NCBI GenBank assembly: GCA_963277665.1 | Contig: OY728122.1 | Span: forward strand, 1,540,656,868-1,540,720,867 | DNA from: Viscum album | Lineage: Eukaryota; Streptophyta; Magnoliopsida; Santalales; Viscaceae | DNA: 64,000 nt | Direction of reading: 5' to 3' | Part shown: in pieces, positions 12,200 through 23,320 of the stretch | Position numbering within the stretch: position 1 is the first letter of the stretch | Layout: each line of letters opens with the position of its first letter | Program-made: the position numbers and the translations under genes | Notes under the pieces: generated by a model | Told to the model about the DNA's origin: nothing | Database searches by the model: none | Seen by the model: the letters and a program-made list of their open reading frames with translations, nothing else

Positions 12200-13250
12200 A
12201 GATAGATCTTATTCAATATTTTCAAGAGAAGACTTAGGTTCATGCGGATCAGTTTCATCAAATTTGATATGTATTGATTCTTCCACACATTTGGTTCTTT
12301 TTTTAAAGACTCTATAAGATTTAATGGTTATAGAGTAACCTAGAAAGATTCCCTCATCACTTTTAGAAGCAAAATTGTCAATATTATCCTTAGTATTGAG
12401 AATAAAGACTTTCCAACCAAAAACTCTGAAGTAACTAACTTTAGGCTTCCTATTATTCCACAGTTCATAAGGGGTCTTCTTAAGAACTCGTCTAATCAAG
12501 ACTCTATTTATAATATAACAAGCTGTATTTACAGCTTCTTCCCAGAAGTAAATAGGTAGGTCATACTCATTAAGCACAGTCCTTGCAATTTCTTGAAGGG
12601 TTATATTCATTCTTTATACAAAACCATTCTATTGAGGTATCCTAGGGGCAGAGAAATTATGATTGTAGCCATTATGTGAGCAATAGGTTTCAAAATCATG
12701 ATTTTCAAACTCACGTCCATGATCACTTCTTAGGGTTTTAATCTTAAGTCCACTAAAGTTCTCTACAGACTTGGAATATTTCATAAAATAAGAACAAGCT
12801 TCACTTTTTTGAGCAAGAAAGTATACCTAAGTGTATCTAGAAAATTCATCTACCAAGACATAGATATAGTGATTCCCATTTAAACTAAAAACTCTAGAAG
12901 GTCTAAGAAAGTCCATGTGAACCAACTCAAGAGTTTAAGAAGTTGAAACTTCTTTCTTTAATTTGAATGAAACTTTATGTTGCTTTCCCTTTTGGTAAGG
13001 AGTACAAACTTTGTCTGATGGGAATTTTAGTTGAGGTAGGTCTCTAACTAAATTTTTCTTAGTCAGTTTCTTAAGTGAATGAACATTGCAGTGTCCTAAT
13101 ATTCTATGTCATAGCCAAGATTCTCTATGAAAATAATTTAAACAGGTAACCTTTTGTTTGGCTAAAGAATCTAAATCTACAACATATACATTTTCATTTC
13201 TTAAGGCATAAAATACTAAAAAAAATTTAGAATCAAATACATTGCAAGCA
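12200..13250 (-). pseudogene. Sirevirus integrase domain
   Basis: The integrase inserts the cDNA. The minus strand shows the pre-integrase zinc-binding region (HRILGHCNVHSLKKL, about 13110-13070) and the DDE core. The first Asp codon is at 12911-12913 (VHMDF) and the second at 12722-12724 (RSDHGREF). The expected Glu, 36 codons further on, is a TAA stop at 12614-12616, so the D,D-35-E triad is broken. The open piece 12610-12209 holds the C-terminal part (ELWNNRKPKVSYFRVFG). Another stop lies just before the lost Glu. Confidence 0.92.
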
Positions 13251-13259
13251 TCATTTTCA

Positions 13260-13535
13260 AATTTAACATTGAATCCATCATCAAACAACTGATAAATGCT
13301 TCACAGATTGTATTTTAATCCATCAAAAAATAATACTTTAGAAATTAAAACTAAATCAGTGCTACCAATCTGGCCTAAACTGATGATTTTTCCTTTTGAA
13401 TTATCACCAAATGTGACATTCCCTCCATCAAAATTGATTAATATTTTGAAACATGAGTAATCTCCAGTCATATGACTTGAAAATCCACTATCCAAGTACC
13501 ATATCTTCTTATAGGAACTCTTTAGGCAAGTCTCC
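13260..13535 (-). pseudogene. Sirevirus aspartic protease domain
   Basis: This retroviral-type aspartic protease cleaves the Gag-Pol polyprotein. The minus strand reads WYLDSGFSSHMTGDYSCF, with the DSG active-site triplet near 13490, followed by the VTFGDNSKGKI flap-like region. It sits between the gag tail (with IWVPK segments) and the pre-integrase domain, the usual copia order. The active site looks intact, but the frame around it is broken. Confidence 0.88.
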
Positions 13536-15263
13536 TAAAAAACAGGTTTAAACAGAAAATAATTTCGGTACCCAGATTTTCTTGGGTCCAGACAGGTTAG
13601 CAAGCAAAACTTTTGGTACCCAAATTTATCTAATGGGTTTCCTATAATCAATAGATTAAAAAGATTTTGAAAGATAAATTTTTTTTGATCTATGACTATG
13701 TGAATAGCTAGTTGAGGCATAGGAATTTCCAAAACTGGAACTAGCAGCATACAATCTAGATTTAGGAATGAATTTATTCTTAACAAACTGTCTCTATCCA
13801 GGCTGATAGCCTAAACCCGTAGTATACTTTGGTGCTACTTGTTTGCCTAGAATTTTTGTTAGAGTATTCTTTCCATTTTTGAACTTTTCTAAATCTATTC
13901 TAAGTTTCTCATTGGACAATTTAATTTGAGTATTTTCCTTCAACAGTTGAGCATTCTTTTCCTTTTCTACTTCTAATGAAGATTGTACAGTGCTAGTTAA
14001 AGCGTGTTGTTTCTTTAATGACTTGTACTTATCTTTCAGCTCATTGTAGGTATTCTCTAGCATGTTACAATATTAAAATAATTCTTCACTAGACATGTTT
14101 TCAGAATCAGAATCATCTCCAGAATAATAAGAATTTAAAGCAAGAGTTTCCAATGTTACCTCAGATGTGTTTGTCATGAAACACATATTAGATTTTTGAG
14201 ATTTTTCATCCTGAGTGGAGTCAGAATCACTTGAACTATCTTCTAAACCACTCTAGGCTGCTTTCATAGCTTTCTTATATTTTCTGTCCTTGTAGTCATA
14301 TTTCTTCTTGAACTTCAATTTTGGATAGTCATCCTTAATGTGTCCTTTCATTTTTCATTCATAATAGACTATATCATCATATTTATCATCTTTCTTTCAA
14401 TCTTTATTCCAATCACCTCATTGGTCATACTTACCCTTATAATTTGGTTTTATGAAAAATTTATTCTTCCTATAGAATTTCTTGAATCTCCTGGCTATTT
14501 GAGCCATATCTTCATCACTATCAGAATCTGAACTTCCACTTGTTGAGCTTTCAGTAGGTATGTGAACTTTCCCCTTGTCCTTACTCTTTGAGGCAGTAGA
14601 CTTAAATGCCACTGATCTCTTCTTAGGTTCATCATCTTCCTATTTTTTTACCTTTAGTTCTTCTTCATACATCATCAACTTACCAATTAGCTCCTTAACA
14701 GATAGTGAACTTATGTCACACGATTCTCTTATTGAGACTGATGTGCCTCTCCATCTTTTTGGTAGACATCTTAGTATCCTCAAGATTTTCTCTTTTGCAG
14801 GAACAACTTTTCCAAGTGAGTTCATTGTATTAACAATTTCATTGAACCTGATATACATGTCAGAAATAGGTTCATCAGGCTTCATTTTAAAATTATCATA
14901 CTTAATAGTGTAGGTATTCAATCTCATTTCCTTAACATTGGTTGTTCCCTCATGGAAAATAGCTAAAGTATCCCAGATTTCATAAGCAGTTTTACAAGCA
15001 GATATTCGATTAAACTATTCACTTCCTAAAGCACAGTACATGTCATTCACTGCTTTACAATTATTATTGTAAGCTGTTTTAGTAGGTTCATCCCAAGTAG
15101 TTCTTTCAGTTTCTGGAATCTTATACTAAATTGCTATAGTAGTCCAGATATCAAATCCCATACTTTCTAAATGAATTTTCATTTTCAGTTTCCATTGGGC
15201 ATAATTTTCACCATTAAAGAAAGGTGGCCTGTTGGTAGCATCACCTTCTAATCTATTATCCAT
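13536..15263 (-). pseudogene. Sirevirus gag
   Basis: Gag builds the virus-like particle. The start is the ATG at 15263 (minus), about 140 bp after the PBS. The N-terminus reads RPPFFNGENYAQWKLKM, and 14927-14640 holds the retrotransposon gag core. A single zinc knuckle near 14400-14340 keeps the spacing but has Tyr where Cys is expected at two positions, so RNA binding is probably lost. The tail has an acidic Ser/Asp-rich part (14260-14090), a strong coiled coil (14063-13794) and repeated IWVPK words, as in Sirevirus gags. There are several stops. Confidence 0.88.
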
Positions 15264-15390
15264 AATTAGATTTTTCAAATATATTTAAAGAGATAAAATT
15301 TAGAACTAACAGAAATTGAAGATCTTTAAGATACAACTAAAATCATGGTTGAAAAATAGAGTATTTGGAAATCCTTTATAAACAAATATT

Positions 15391-15404
15391 CCTTTGATAC
15401 CAAA
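15391..15404 (-). promoter_or_regulatory. Sirevirus primer-binding site
   Basis: The minus strand reads TTTGGTATCAAAGG directly after the LTR end (AACA at 15405). This is complementary to the 3' end of initiator methionine tRNA apart from one change, the common primer of plant LTR elements. It fixes the inner edge of the 5' LTR. Confidence 0.85.
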
Positions 15405-17290
15405 TGTTGGTCGGAGTGGATACTCAAGAGGGGGGGGGGGGGGGTAAATTTAGTTCCAATTAAAAATTTTTGTTAAAAAGAATTATATTAATATCCCCCA
15501 AGTTAAATAACAAGATAAACTGTAGTGAATTTGTAATAAAGTAAAGGGTCAGCTAGGTTATCAAGATATTTATTAGTTCTCTGTTAATCTAATATGATGA
15601 TTAGATTAGCTTTTGAAACTAACCTAATGCTTTACAATAAATACAAACACTTGCTAGTTTAACTATTAGAGTTACTTTAAAAAATATTTGTATTTAAAGT
15701 ACTTAGCAGCGGAATATTCAATATAGTTTAAAAAAAATAAACAAGAACAACAGTTTTAACCAAGAGGTTCAGTCTCAACCTGAGACTTATTCCTCTCAAA
15801 CGGTTTATATAAACTTTGATCCACACCTTAGATCGGGGTTTACAACAGTATATAGACTGTCCAGGTACTAAAACCTCTACCACAGTTCGTCATGGGAAAA
15901 AAAAACAATAGCACACAGGCTATCCAGGTCACACTTGACCTCTACCACAATTCATAGTGGGAACTAAAAGGATTCAGAAGGTTTGAGTGAGGATTTTAGA
16001 TATCCTCTGGTTATGATCAGGAGTCAGTGTGTGTATAGAAAACAAAGCACACACACTGCTCAAAATGTGAATAAATGAAACACAATAGAGCTAAACAAAT
16101 AGAGATGAGTTTAGAATGCTCTATGTGTTGTGAGTGAAGATCTGGACTCCTCAGATTGATGTAGATGAAGCTTTGAGTCCTTCTTTATAAGTTGTAAGGA
16201 AAACCAAGTTTCTTGGTTCTGTTCCTTCACTTCCAGTGTAGGTGTTCAGCTCGAGTAATAGAGTATTCTTTGTAACACTTGATATTATTCTTTGAAACTT
16301 ATGCTTGATGTGTATGACTGTTCTTTGAGTTCTTCTCGTGTTCTTCTTTATGAATTTCACTTCAGGTATCACACACTTACACGTATATTCCTCTTCTTTT
16401 CTTCATTAGATTAATCTTCCTTTTATACATTGAGATCTGACAATGGGAATGATTATATTTTTATAGGTACAAGGTACGGTTCCCTGACATGCCAACAACC
16501 CTCATTAATTAATAGCATTTGCATTAAATACATCAAATATGACCGTTTCTAAATAAACAAATAGAAATAGAGTTTAAAGAAACTGTGACTGGTTTCCATC
16601 GGTAGCTCCTAGTATCAGTGAGCTTGTAATGGTGGACTTGAGTCAGTATGTCTTGTGTCGATAACTGTTACTCTTTATAACAGTAGCTCTATGTATCAAT
16701 AGTTATTTCCATTAGTATCTCCTTTTGTACTGGTGGCATTCTTGTATCGGTAGACTTTTTAGCGGTAGATGTCTGTCTATATCAGTAGACTTGTATCGGT
16801 AGCTATCTATCGGTATCTGTTTGTGTCGGTGGACTTTGTCTGTTTGTATCGGTGGACTTTTTCTGTCTGTATCGGTGGACTTAATATCGGTAACTATGTA
16901 TATACCAGTGGACTTACTCTATCGGTAGGTCTGTACCAGTAACCTTGTGTCACAGGAATCTTGGTCTATCAGCGACCTTTACTTATCGATAGACGATGTA
17001 CCGGTAGGTCTGTATCAGTGACTCAACACTTAATACTTATCTGTTCTGTGCAAATCATATCTAGATTGAGTTAGTAACATTTCTAAACAAGTATAAACAT
17101 AGATAACCATTGATTAAAAAATTCCAATGATCATTTTGATATTTTATCAACTCAATAGTATGATTTCATAGATTGAAAGAATTAATATATAGATAAACAT
17201 TATTTGGGATAATCAAAGCATATTGAAACATAATTGAAATCATCAAAACATATTAAAGCATAATTGGGATTATCAAAACAGATGAGGTCA
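15405..17290 (-). repeat. Sirevirus 5' LTR, full length (1886 bp)
   Basis: In element orientation the LTR begins TGACCTCATC at 17290 and ends ACCAACA at 15405. It contains a G15 run on the plus strand (about 15430-15444) near its 3' end and TATCGGTAG-like repeats (16600-17010). The other LTR matches 15526-17290 only. The two copies look similar but carry many scattered substitutions. Confidence 0.9.
16419..16428 (-). promoter_or_regulatory. TATA box in Sirevirus 5' LTR
   Basis: The minus strand reads GTATAAAAGG, at the place matching 5831-5840 in the other LTR. It is the best candidate for the element's promoter. Confidence 0.6.
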
Positions 17291-17293
17291 ACA

Positions 17294-17368
17294 AGTACCT
17301 ATGATAGATAGAATTACATTATATGTGTTACCTCAATATGAAATGATGCACATATATCCAAAATGTAG
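17294..17368. repeat. 75-bp flank duplication, right copy
   Basis: This is the partner of 4863-4937. It is separated from the LTR end (17290) by the three bases ACA. Beyond 17368 the MULE sequence continues, so this copy is in its original context at its right end. Confidence 0.85.
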
Positions 17369-17764
17369 AGATATTGAGCATGTTTTCATCTCAAGTCGAC
17401 ATCCTTTCTCCCCATCAATTTCTAGGAATGAGAGTTTTTGTTTTTCTGGGTGGAAATAGAATGCGCTGAACAAATATAAGCTGTTACATGACTCTATAAA
17501 GTTGGTTTCACTCAGTAATATGAAAGTTTAAGAGAGGCACTAGAACTATGGAATCGTTAATCCCAATAGTGCAGTATTTATGAAGTTGGTCTAATATATC
17601 CTAGAATGACACCAATGAAATCTAAAATGACATGTGTAATTTGTTAAAATATTTTATTGCTAATTTCCAAAAATTATAATATTATAAAATTGATTATCCA
17701 ATAGAATAATTTATATACATACATCAGTGGGTAGTAGACTATCTGACATGAGATGGTATGCACC

Positions 17765-17767
17765 CAA
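17765..17767. repeat. CAA target-site duplication, left
   Basis: Matches CAA at 18527-18529 on the other side of the 759-bp CACTA element. A 3-bp duplication is typical of CACTA insertion. Confidence 0.8.
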
Positions 17768-18526
17768 CACTACTGGAAAACTAACATATACCAACGGTTT
17801 CGAACCGTTGGTATAGGCCTCCAAACCGTTGGTATAGCCTATACCAACAGTTTGGAGAACCGTAGGCAAGTAAGCCGTTGGGATAGGTCTATACCAACAG
17901 TTTTTGGAAAACCGTTGGTATAGACCTATACCAATGGTTTTAAAAACCGTTGGTATAAGTAATATGAAAATCTATACCAACGGTTCCATAAAACCATTGG
18001 TATATGTATTTCAAAAAAAAAAACATTCGCTGGGATTTGATCCCAGGACCTCTAGTTTATCATTGAATGACCTAACCACTAACCTAACATGAATTTTGTG
18101 AACATAATTTCATAAATATATATATGTATTATCATAATTATTTTAAAATTTGATTTATATAATGTTCTGGATAAGAGGATGCGACAAAAAAAATCAAAGG
18201 ACCTATACCAATGGTTGTCAAAACCGTTGGTATAGACCTATACCAACAGTTTTGACAACCGTTGGTATAGGTCCCTGGAATCTGGGAAGTGATGTTGATA
18301 TATTGGGGACTTTTCCCAACGGTTTGGCCAAACTGTTGGGAAAGCCTACCCTTTCCCAACGGTTTGGCTAAACCGTTGGGAAAAGTGGCCACAAATTGGA
18401 CCTTTCCCAACGGTTTGGCCAAACCGTTGGGAAAAGTGGCCACAAAGTGGGATTTCCTAACAGTTTGGCCAAACCGTTGGGAAAGGGGGTATAGAAGTGT
18501 TGGGAAAGGTCACATTTCCAGTAGTG
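17768..18526. mobile_element. Non-autonomous CACTA (En/Spm) element, 759 bp
   Basis: The ends are CACTACTGGAAA in inverted orientation (12 bp identical), flanked by CAA on both sides. There is no transposase. Nearly all of the element consists of subterminal palindromic words of two kinds: CTATACCAACGGTTT with its inverse in the left two thirds (17790-18275), and TTTCCCAACGGTTTGG with its inverse in the right third (18305-18485). Such words are the binding sites for the regulatory transposase protein in CACTA elements. It is inserted in the plant mobile domain of the MULE. Confidence 0.88.
18011..18120 (-). mobile_element. tRNA-like short insertion (SINE-like)
   Basis: On the minus strand there is an A-box-like word TTAGTGGTTAGG (complement at 18071-18084) and a B-box-like word GGATCAAATCC (complement of 18033-18043), followed by a run of T, as in a pol III unit. 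The segment is bracketed by the 10-bp direct repeat TATATGTATT (18001-18010 and 18121-18130), which could be a target-site duplication. The DNA is AT-rich, so chance cannot be excluded. Confidence 0.4.
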
Positions 18527-19260
18527 CAAATTTTGTATTGATGTCTTGATAAACTAGTGTGATTGACTCCACTTATAATGTACAACATATAAAGTGATAA
18601 ATAATAAGAAATTAATTATATTAAATTATATTATAATTATAAAATAATAAATATGGGTGATCATAATAGAATCCACACAGAGCATCACATAGAATATCCA
18701 TATCAAGCTCTGGACTAGAAAAAATAAGGGAAAGAGGAGGGATGTGCTCTCATGCCCACATCTGAATGAGGATGTCACATACCCCAATATCATTTTTATA
18801 TGATCAACATGCCATACATAATGCTTTGCATGTGTATTAAAAGAAAGAATATGCCCAAATATCTCTCTCATCCTAATCAAAGTCCTATAGTGGCCTTAAA
18901 TACATAATGTGGATATGCATACTAGAGTGATCAAAGCACATTGTTTCCCTAATGAGCCACAAGATATATTCACATACATAATGCATGACATCTTTTTCAT
19001 CAGAATCTGTGAGTAAATGTGTGTAGTGCATGTCTTTCCATCTCAAAGACAGAGAAGTACCATCTGTAGTAGTATCATCCCCTATAATATTGAGAACTAG
19101 AAATCATTTTACAAGCTCATTCCAGTTTCAATGGGCGAGTCCTATAACTACAACACTCTATATAGGAAGACCAAGCATAACTATCACATCTTCTAGGGTT
19201 ATGGTCATATCTCTCCCAGGAAAGTGGAATGTGTGAGTCTTAGTTATTGATCTCTAATTG

Positions 19261-20289
19261 AGGGAAACAAGGAGGTGATGATAAAAAAATGTATAATCAG
19301 ATATAATTATGCCATATAAGCCATAATTTCATAGGTATGTTATAATAGAATATGGAGGAAAAATATGATGATAATGGTGTTCCCTATGAACCCTAATCTA
19401 TCGAACCTCACAGACCGCTAACACCTCATGTGAAACATGGCTATATTTTTCAATGAGTAGATTAATATCCTTCTTCTATATGCATCCAAATGAAATAAAT
19501 ATTAAGTTAGTGTAAAATATAAATACAATGTTATGGTTGGTAGAATTCTATGATTGGTAGAATGAAAGATATTATGGTTATGTTAACACCCTTTGATCTT
19601 TCTACAGTTGATAACACAGGATGATATTTTTTCATCATAGAGTGTATTATACATAATTATATCTGTATAATTCTTGAAAACTTAGTTTGATCATTTTCTA
19701 TTGATCTTCTTCATGAGTCATTTTAAACACATTACATGTTTACTTGGATCATCAATTTTATCAAAATTATCATATTTTGAGCAATCATTGTAGTTGATTG
19801 ATTATTTTTAAAAGGTTGGTTTTAAAATTCAAATGTAATATAATTTATAATGGTTCATTTTTAATCACTGAAACTTTTATAAAACCACCCAAAAGGCCGA
19901 ATCGATGTCCAAACCTAATCCAATTTTTAAAGACTCAGAACATTACATTATTTGAAAACAATACATCATCATGGTTGATAATGATTACTCATTCTAGAAA
20001 TGTTAGGTCATAACTTCCTATTATGTCCTTCCATATGACATATGTTGTATCTTAGATTCTATCCTTGTTCTTGAGGATAGTTCATCTCATTCTGAATCCT
20101 GTTGGACTTTGGTCTCCCTCATGGTCTCAACCTATTGATTTTAGGTATCAATGTGGGATAATCCTGGGGATTTGAGAAATGTAAAAAATACCCAATATGA
20201 ATCCATAGTTTACTATAGAAATTAACAATGGTGTTTATCTAGTGCACTGGATAAAAATATGGTTCCCATGACATATTCACAGAGGCACA
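19261..20289 (-). pseudogene. MULE linker region, no clear domain
   Basis: This lies between the plant mobile domain and the transposase of the minus-strand MULE. It is AT-rich with many stops and only one short chance ORF on the opposite strand. It probably contains the hinge of the former fusion gene and an intron, but nothing can be assigned. Confidence 0.35.
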
Positions 20290-21930
20290 TGTCACAATGG
20301 AATTCACGCCTAGAAACTACAATGCCTGTAAAGATTCCACATTCATAATGTCTTGCATCTTGTAATACCACCAACACTCAAATATTGTTACTTATGATGG
20401 GGTCCTGACACTTTTTCACTTCAAATCAACTTAATTATTTATTAAACAATCACACTCCATAAGTAGAAGCTTCATCAATGTTCTTATCAATATCTCATTG
20501 AGAGAGTTGTCTATACCACAACCCATTATGGATCCCATCATCAATAGGTATTCCTATTTATATGAAGAAATTCTCACAACGGTAAAATATATTCTAAACT
20601 AGCTCAGTTATAGGTAACTTATAAAGCCCATTGAATACACTATGGATTCAATCTATAGTGTTTGTGGTTATGTGTTCGTACCTTTTCCCCCATCACATGA
20701 CAATGTCTATTTTTTTTGGAATTTTCATAACGTAATCATACACTCCTTGATTAGATCTTCAAATTACATCCAATAGCTACTCAAAACTTCATTGATCTGG
20801 ATTATATGCTATAGGAAAGTGATCATATTACACATAAATTAATTTTATAATCATGTTGATATAGTAAAAAATAAGAAACAAATTGTATACCAATATTCAT
20901 GATATACTTATTCATAGCTTAATCTTAAAAAGTCTTCAAAACATTATTGAAAATGTGTCTAATACAGCATAAATGATGTGCATTTGGGGATCTCCACATA
21001 ATAGTATTTTCATTGATTACCTCATTGATTTCCCGATGATGATCAGATATAAAAAATACACCCTAAATATGAGTAAAATGGTTGTTAATAAATGCCAAAA
21101 ACCAACTAAAAGATTCATAATTTTCATTCTCCAATATGGAAAATATAAGTGACATAGGTGTATGGTTACCATATTGGGTTACACCGATTAGCTATACACC
21201 ATTTTACTTTCCATATAAAAACATTCTGTCAATTTGTATATACATTTTCCAGAAATGAAATAAAAAAAATGTATGGAATAAATGACTAGAATAATTGATG
21301 AAATTTGACATGAGAAAGATCAAACCAGTTATCTTGATACACATGTTTGTTCGTATCTAGGTTGAATACAAGTTGGTTTTTTTGTTTTAGTATTGATAAT
21401 AATTGTATAAACAACTGATATGATTCATTCCAACCACCACAAACCTTAAAAATCACTTTTTATTTGTCCATCCATGCCTTTCCAAAGGAAATATCTTAAC
21501 CAAAAGTTTTTATATACTCTACCACACAAAGGCTATAAGAAAATATTTGCAGGTCATGATCATATTGATAATAATAGATGATAAAAATTCAGTATCCAAT
21601 GATGTATGATCTTCTATCAGGTTAGGCTACATGAAAGTATGAGATGCCTCAATCTTATAAATTATCCACCCACCAAGATAAATGTCAAGAATTTATCTCA
21701 AGTGAAATATAGAATAATCACCATATTTATCACACTATATGATGTATTTTGTATGGTTTTACCCATAAACTAAATATTAGTAGTGTATATAAATATGAAA
21801 CCATTTTAGTATATTTTTCATGAAATATTTTCTTATAAAATATCTTCCAACATATATTTTTTTCCATTTAAACAAATATATCTTCAATAACTCTAGAAAT
21901 TATAGTTGTATGTGTGATAATATTCAAGTC
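20290..21930 (-). pseudogene. MURA-like MULE transposase, decayed
   Basis: The minus strand shows the core of a Mutator-family transposase between about 21240 and 20930. It has an IDRMFLYGK segment, then NENYESFSWFLAFINNH, then ISDHHREI with the second catalytic Asp, then CIRHIFNNV. Upstream (21350-21290) a FDLSHVKFHQLF segment fits the N-terminal DNA-binding part. Downstream (about 20390-20300) a Cys/Trp-rich patch may be the remains of the SWIM zinc finger. Stops interrupt every segment. Together with the plant mobile domain downstream, this marks a MULE that carries such a domain. Confidence 0.72.
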
Positions 21931-22300
21931 TAATTCAGAAAAATATGTCATAACTTCTGACTAATATGCGTAGTGTGGTGGATGATTTATTGTATATTGA
22001 GGATGATGTAAAACTATTGAAATTCTTTAAAATTCTTCCCCGAATTCTTCTACTTCCTCCTCATCATCACTTTTTTCTCCATCTGTTCCATCATCAAACA
22101 CTTCCTCATATTCAAAATGATCTTACAACATATTTGGGTGATAAGTTTTGTTATATTCTTCCACATGATACAAGAGAGTTGTATATTATTAGGATGAAAC
22201 TTATTTGATGACTCTTTTATGACTCTATCATTATACAATAGCAGGATGATACTAGATAGTAAAAACCTCCACATATAACTCAATCGAAGAATTATCATAC
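21931..22300 (-). pseudogene. MULE 5' acidic segment
   Basis: Read on the minus strand, 22120-22030 gives an acidic run (EYEEVFDDGTDGEKSDDEEE) upstream of the MURA-like core. Acidic N-terminal stretches are common in MULE transposases. No start codon or terminal inverted repeat could be fixed. Confidence 0.4.
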
Positions 22301-22756
22301 CATTGGTTAAATAATGTCATTTCTTATAACCATTCCTCATCATCAACCAATGGATAAGCTAGATTTCATAGCCTATCTTGGAATTGAAAATGACTGTAGC
22401 TAATAGGATGAATCTTCTAATCAGGTCTGAGATTTAAGCAAAAATTAATTCTTTCATGGAGTTATCTTAGCATAACAAAATCATTTATCTTAACCAATCA
22501 TGTTGGTTGTGTACTAAATGAAGCTCTTTGACCAGTTTGAATAATTTACCGTAACAGTAGACAAATGAAGACATTATTTTCTACATGAAAAATGGGTTTT
22601 TTATCATGATTCCAATAGTGTTAATAATATACACAGTGAGGAATAATTGTGAAGGGTTAACCGAGAAATAATAGTGTAAAGTTATTTCATAGTATAAAGA
22701 TATAATTAGAAATTCAATTGCTTATAAAGAGAATGAAAATTATCTAAACTAGAGCC
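22301..22756. other. No gene seen
   Basis: AT-rich DNA between the MULE and a local duplication. It may contain the MULE's right end, but no inverted partner was recognised at the left side. Confidence 0.4.
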
Positions 22757-23320
22757 CTCTAGAGTGTCAAACCTATTGTGTAGTTAGGCCTATTTTTCAA
22801 GAACTAGGTGATTATTGATTTAATACCCAATCCACCCTTTTCTAGGTTATTACCCCTAAGTACAACTATGCCAGATCCTGTATTAACTTGTAGTATCCAG
22901 ATAGAGATTTCATTTCTTAGATGACCACAAAATCTTTACTTTAACCAAAATTTTAGAATGTTTTCTTATATCCTAAATGATTTCACTAATTTTTCAGAGT
23001 CCAAATTTTAATATTCCTAAAGGTATCTAAATATATTAATTAAATAGGATATGAATAATTTAAATAATATCCCCAAGATTATCAAACCAAGTGTGCAGTT
23101 AATCCTCTTTATCATGAAACTGGTGATGATTGAGATAATACCCAATCCACCCTTTTCAAGATTATTACCCCTATGTACAACTGTGTCAAAGTCTAAACCC
23201 ACCTGTAGTATCAAGACATATATTTCATTTCTTAGATAACCACACAATCTTTAAATTATTGAAATTTTTGAATGTTTTCTTATATCCCCAATGATTTCAT
23301 TAATGTTTCATAGTCCAAAT
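22757..23320. repeat. Local tandem duplication, period about 320 bp
   Basis: 22757-23010 and 23077-23320 are copies of each other. Both contain the words ATACCCAATCCACCCTTTTC and TTATTACCCCTA, followed by matching TATTTCATTTCTTAGAT and GAATGTTTTCTTATATCC blocks. No coding sense was recognised; the two opposite short ORFs in the second copy are by-products. Confidence 0.8.

Larger units (their letters stand above)
4938..17290 (-). mobile_element. Sirevirus-type Ty1/copia retrotransposon, 3'-truncated
   Basis: The order on the minus strand is 5' LTR (17290-15405), PBS, gag, protease, integrase, reverse transcriptase, RNase H, a third ORF, polypurine tracts and 3' LTR (6702-4938). Integrase before reverse transcriptase defines copia. 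The long coiled-coil gag tail, the extra ORF after pol and the several polypurine tracts point to the Sirevirus lineage. The 3' LTR lacks about 120 bp at its outer end. All coding parts carry stops or frameshifts, so the copy is not autonomous. It interrupts a MULE. Confidence 0.9.
17369..19260 (-). pseudogene. Plant mobile domain of the MULE gene, decayed
   Basis: The plant mobile domain occurs in MAIL1/MAIN-type host proteins and as a fused domain in MULE and other plant transposons. The minus strand at 19240-19130 reads HFPGRDMTITLEDVIVMLGLP, the most conserved start of the domain. 19060-18840 reads a LSLRWKDMHYTHLL segment and a CEYILWLIRETMCFD segment. Part of the domain is displaced by the CACTA element at 17768-18526. 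17369-17540 likely holds its C-terminal end. Stops are frequent. The host family is well known; the assignment of the part below 18600 is inference. Confidence 0.65.

Noticed and set aside
14340..14913. Plus-strand frames opposite gag
   Set aside because: Antisense shadows; the minus-strand gag reading explains the conservation.
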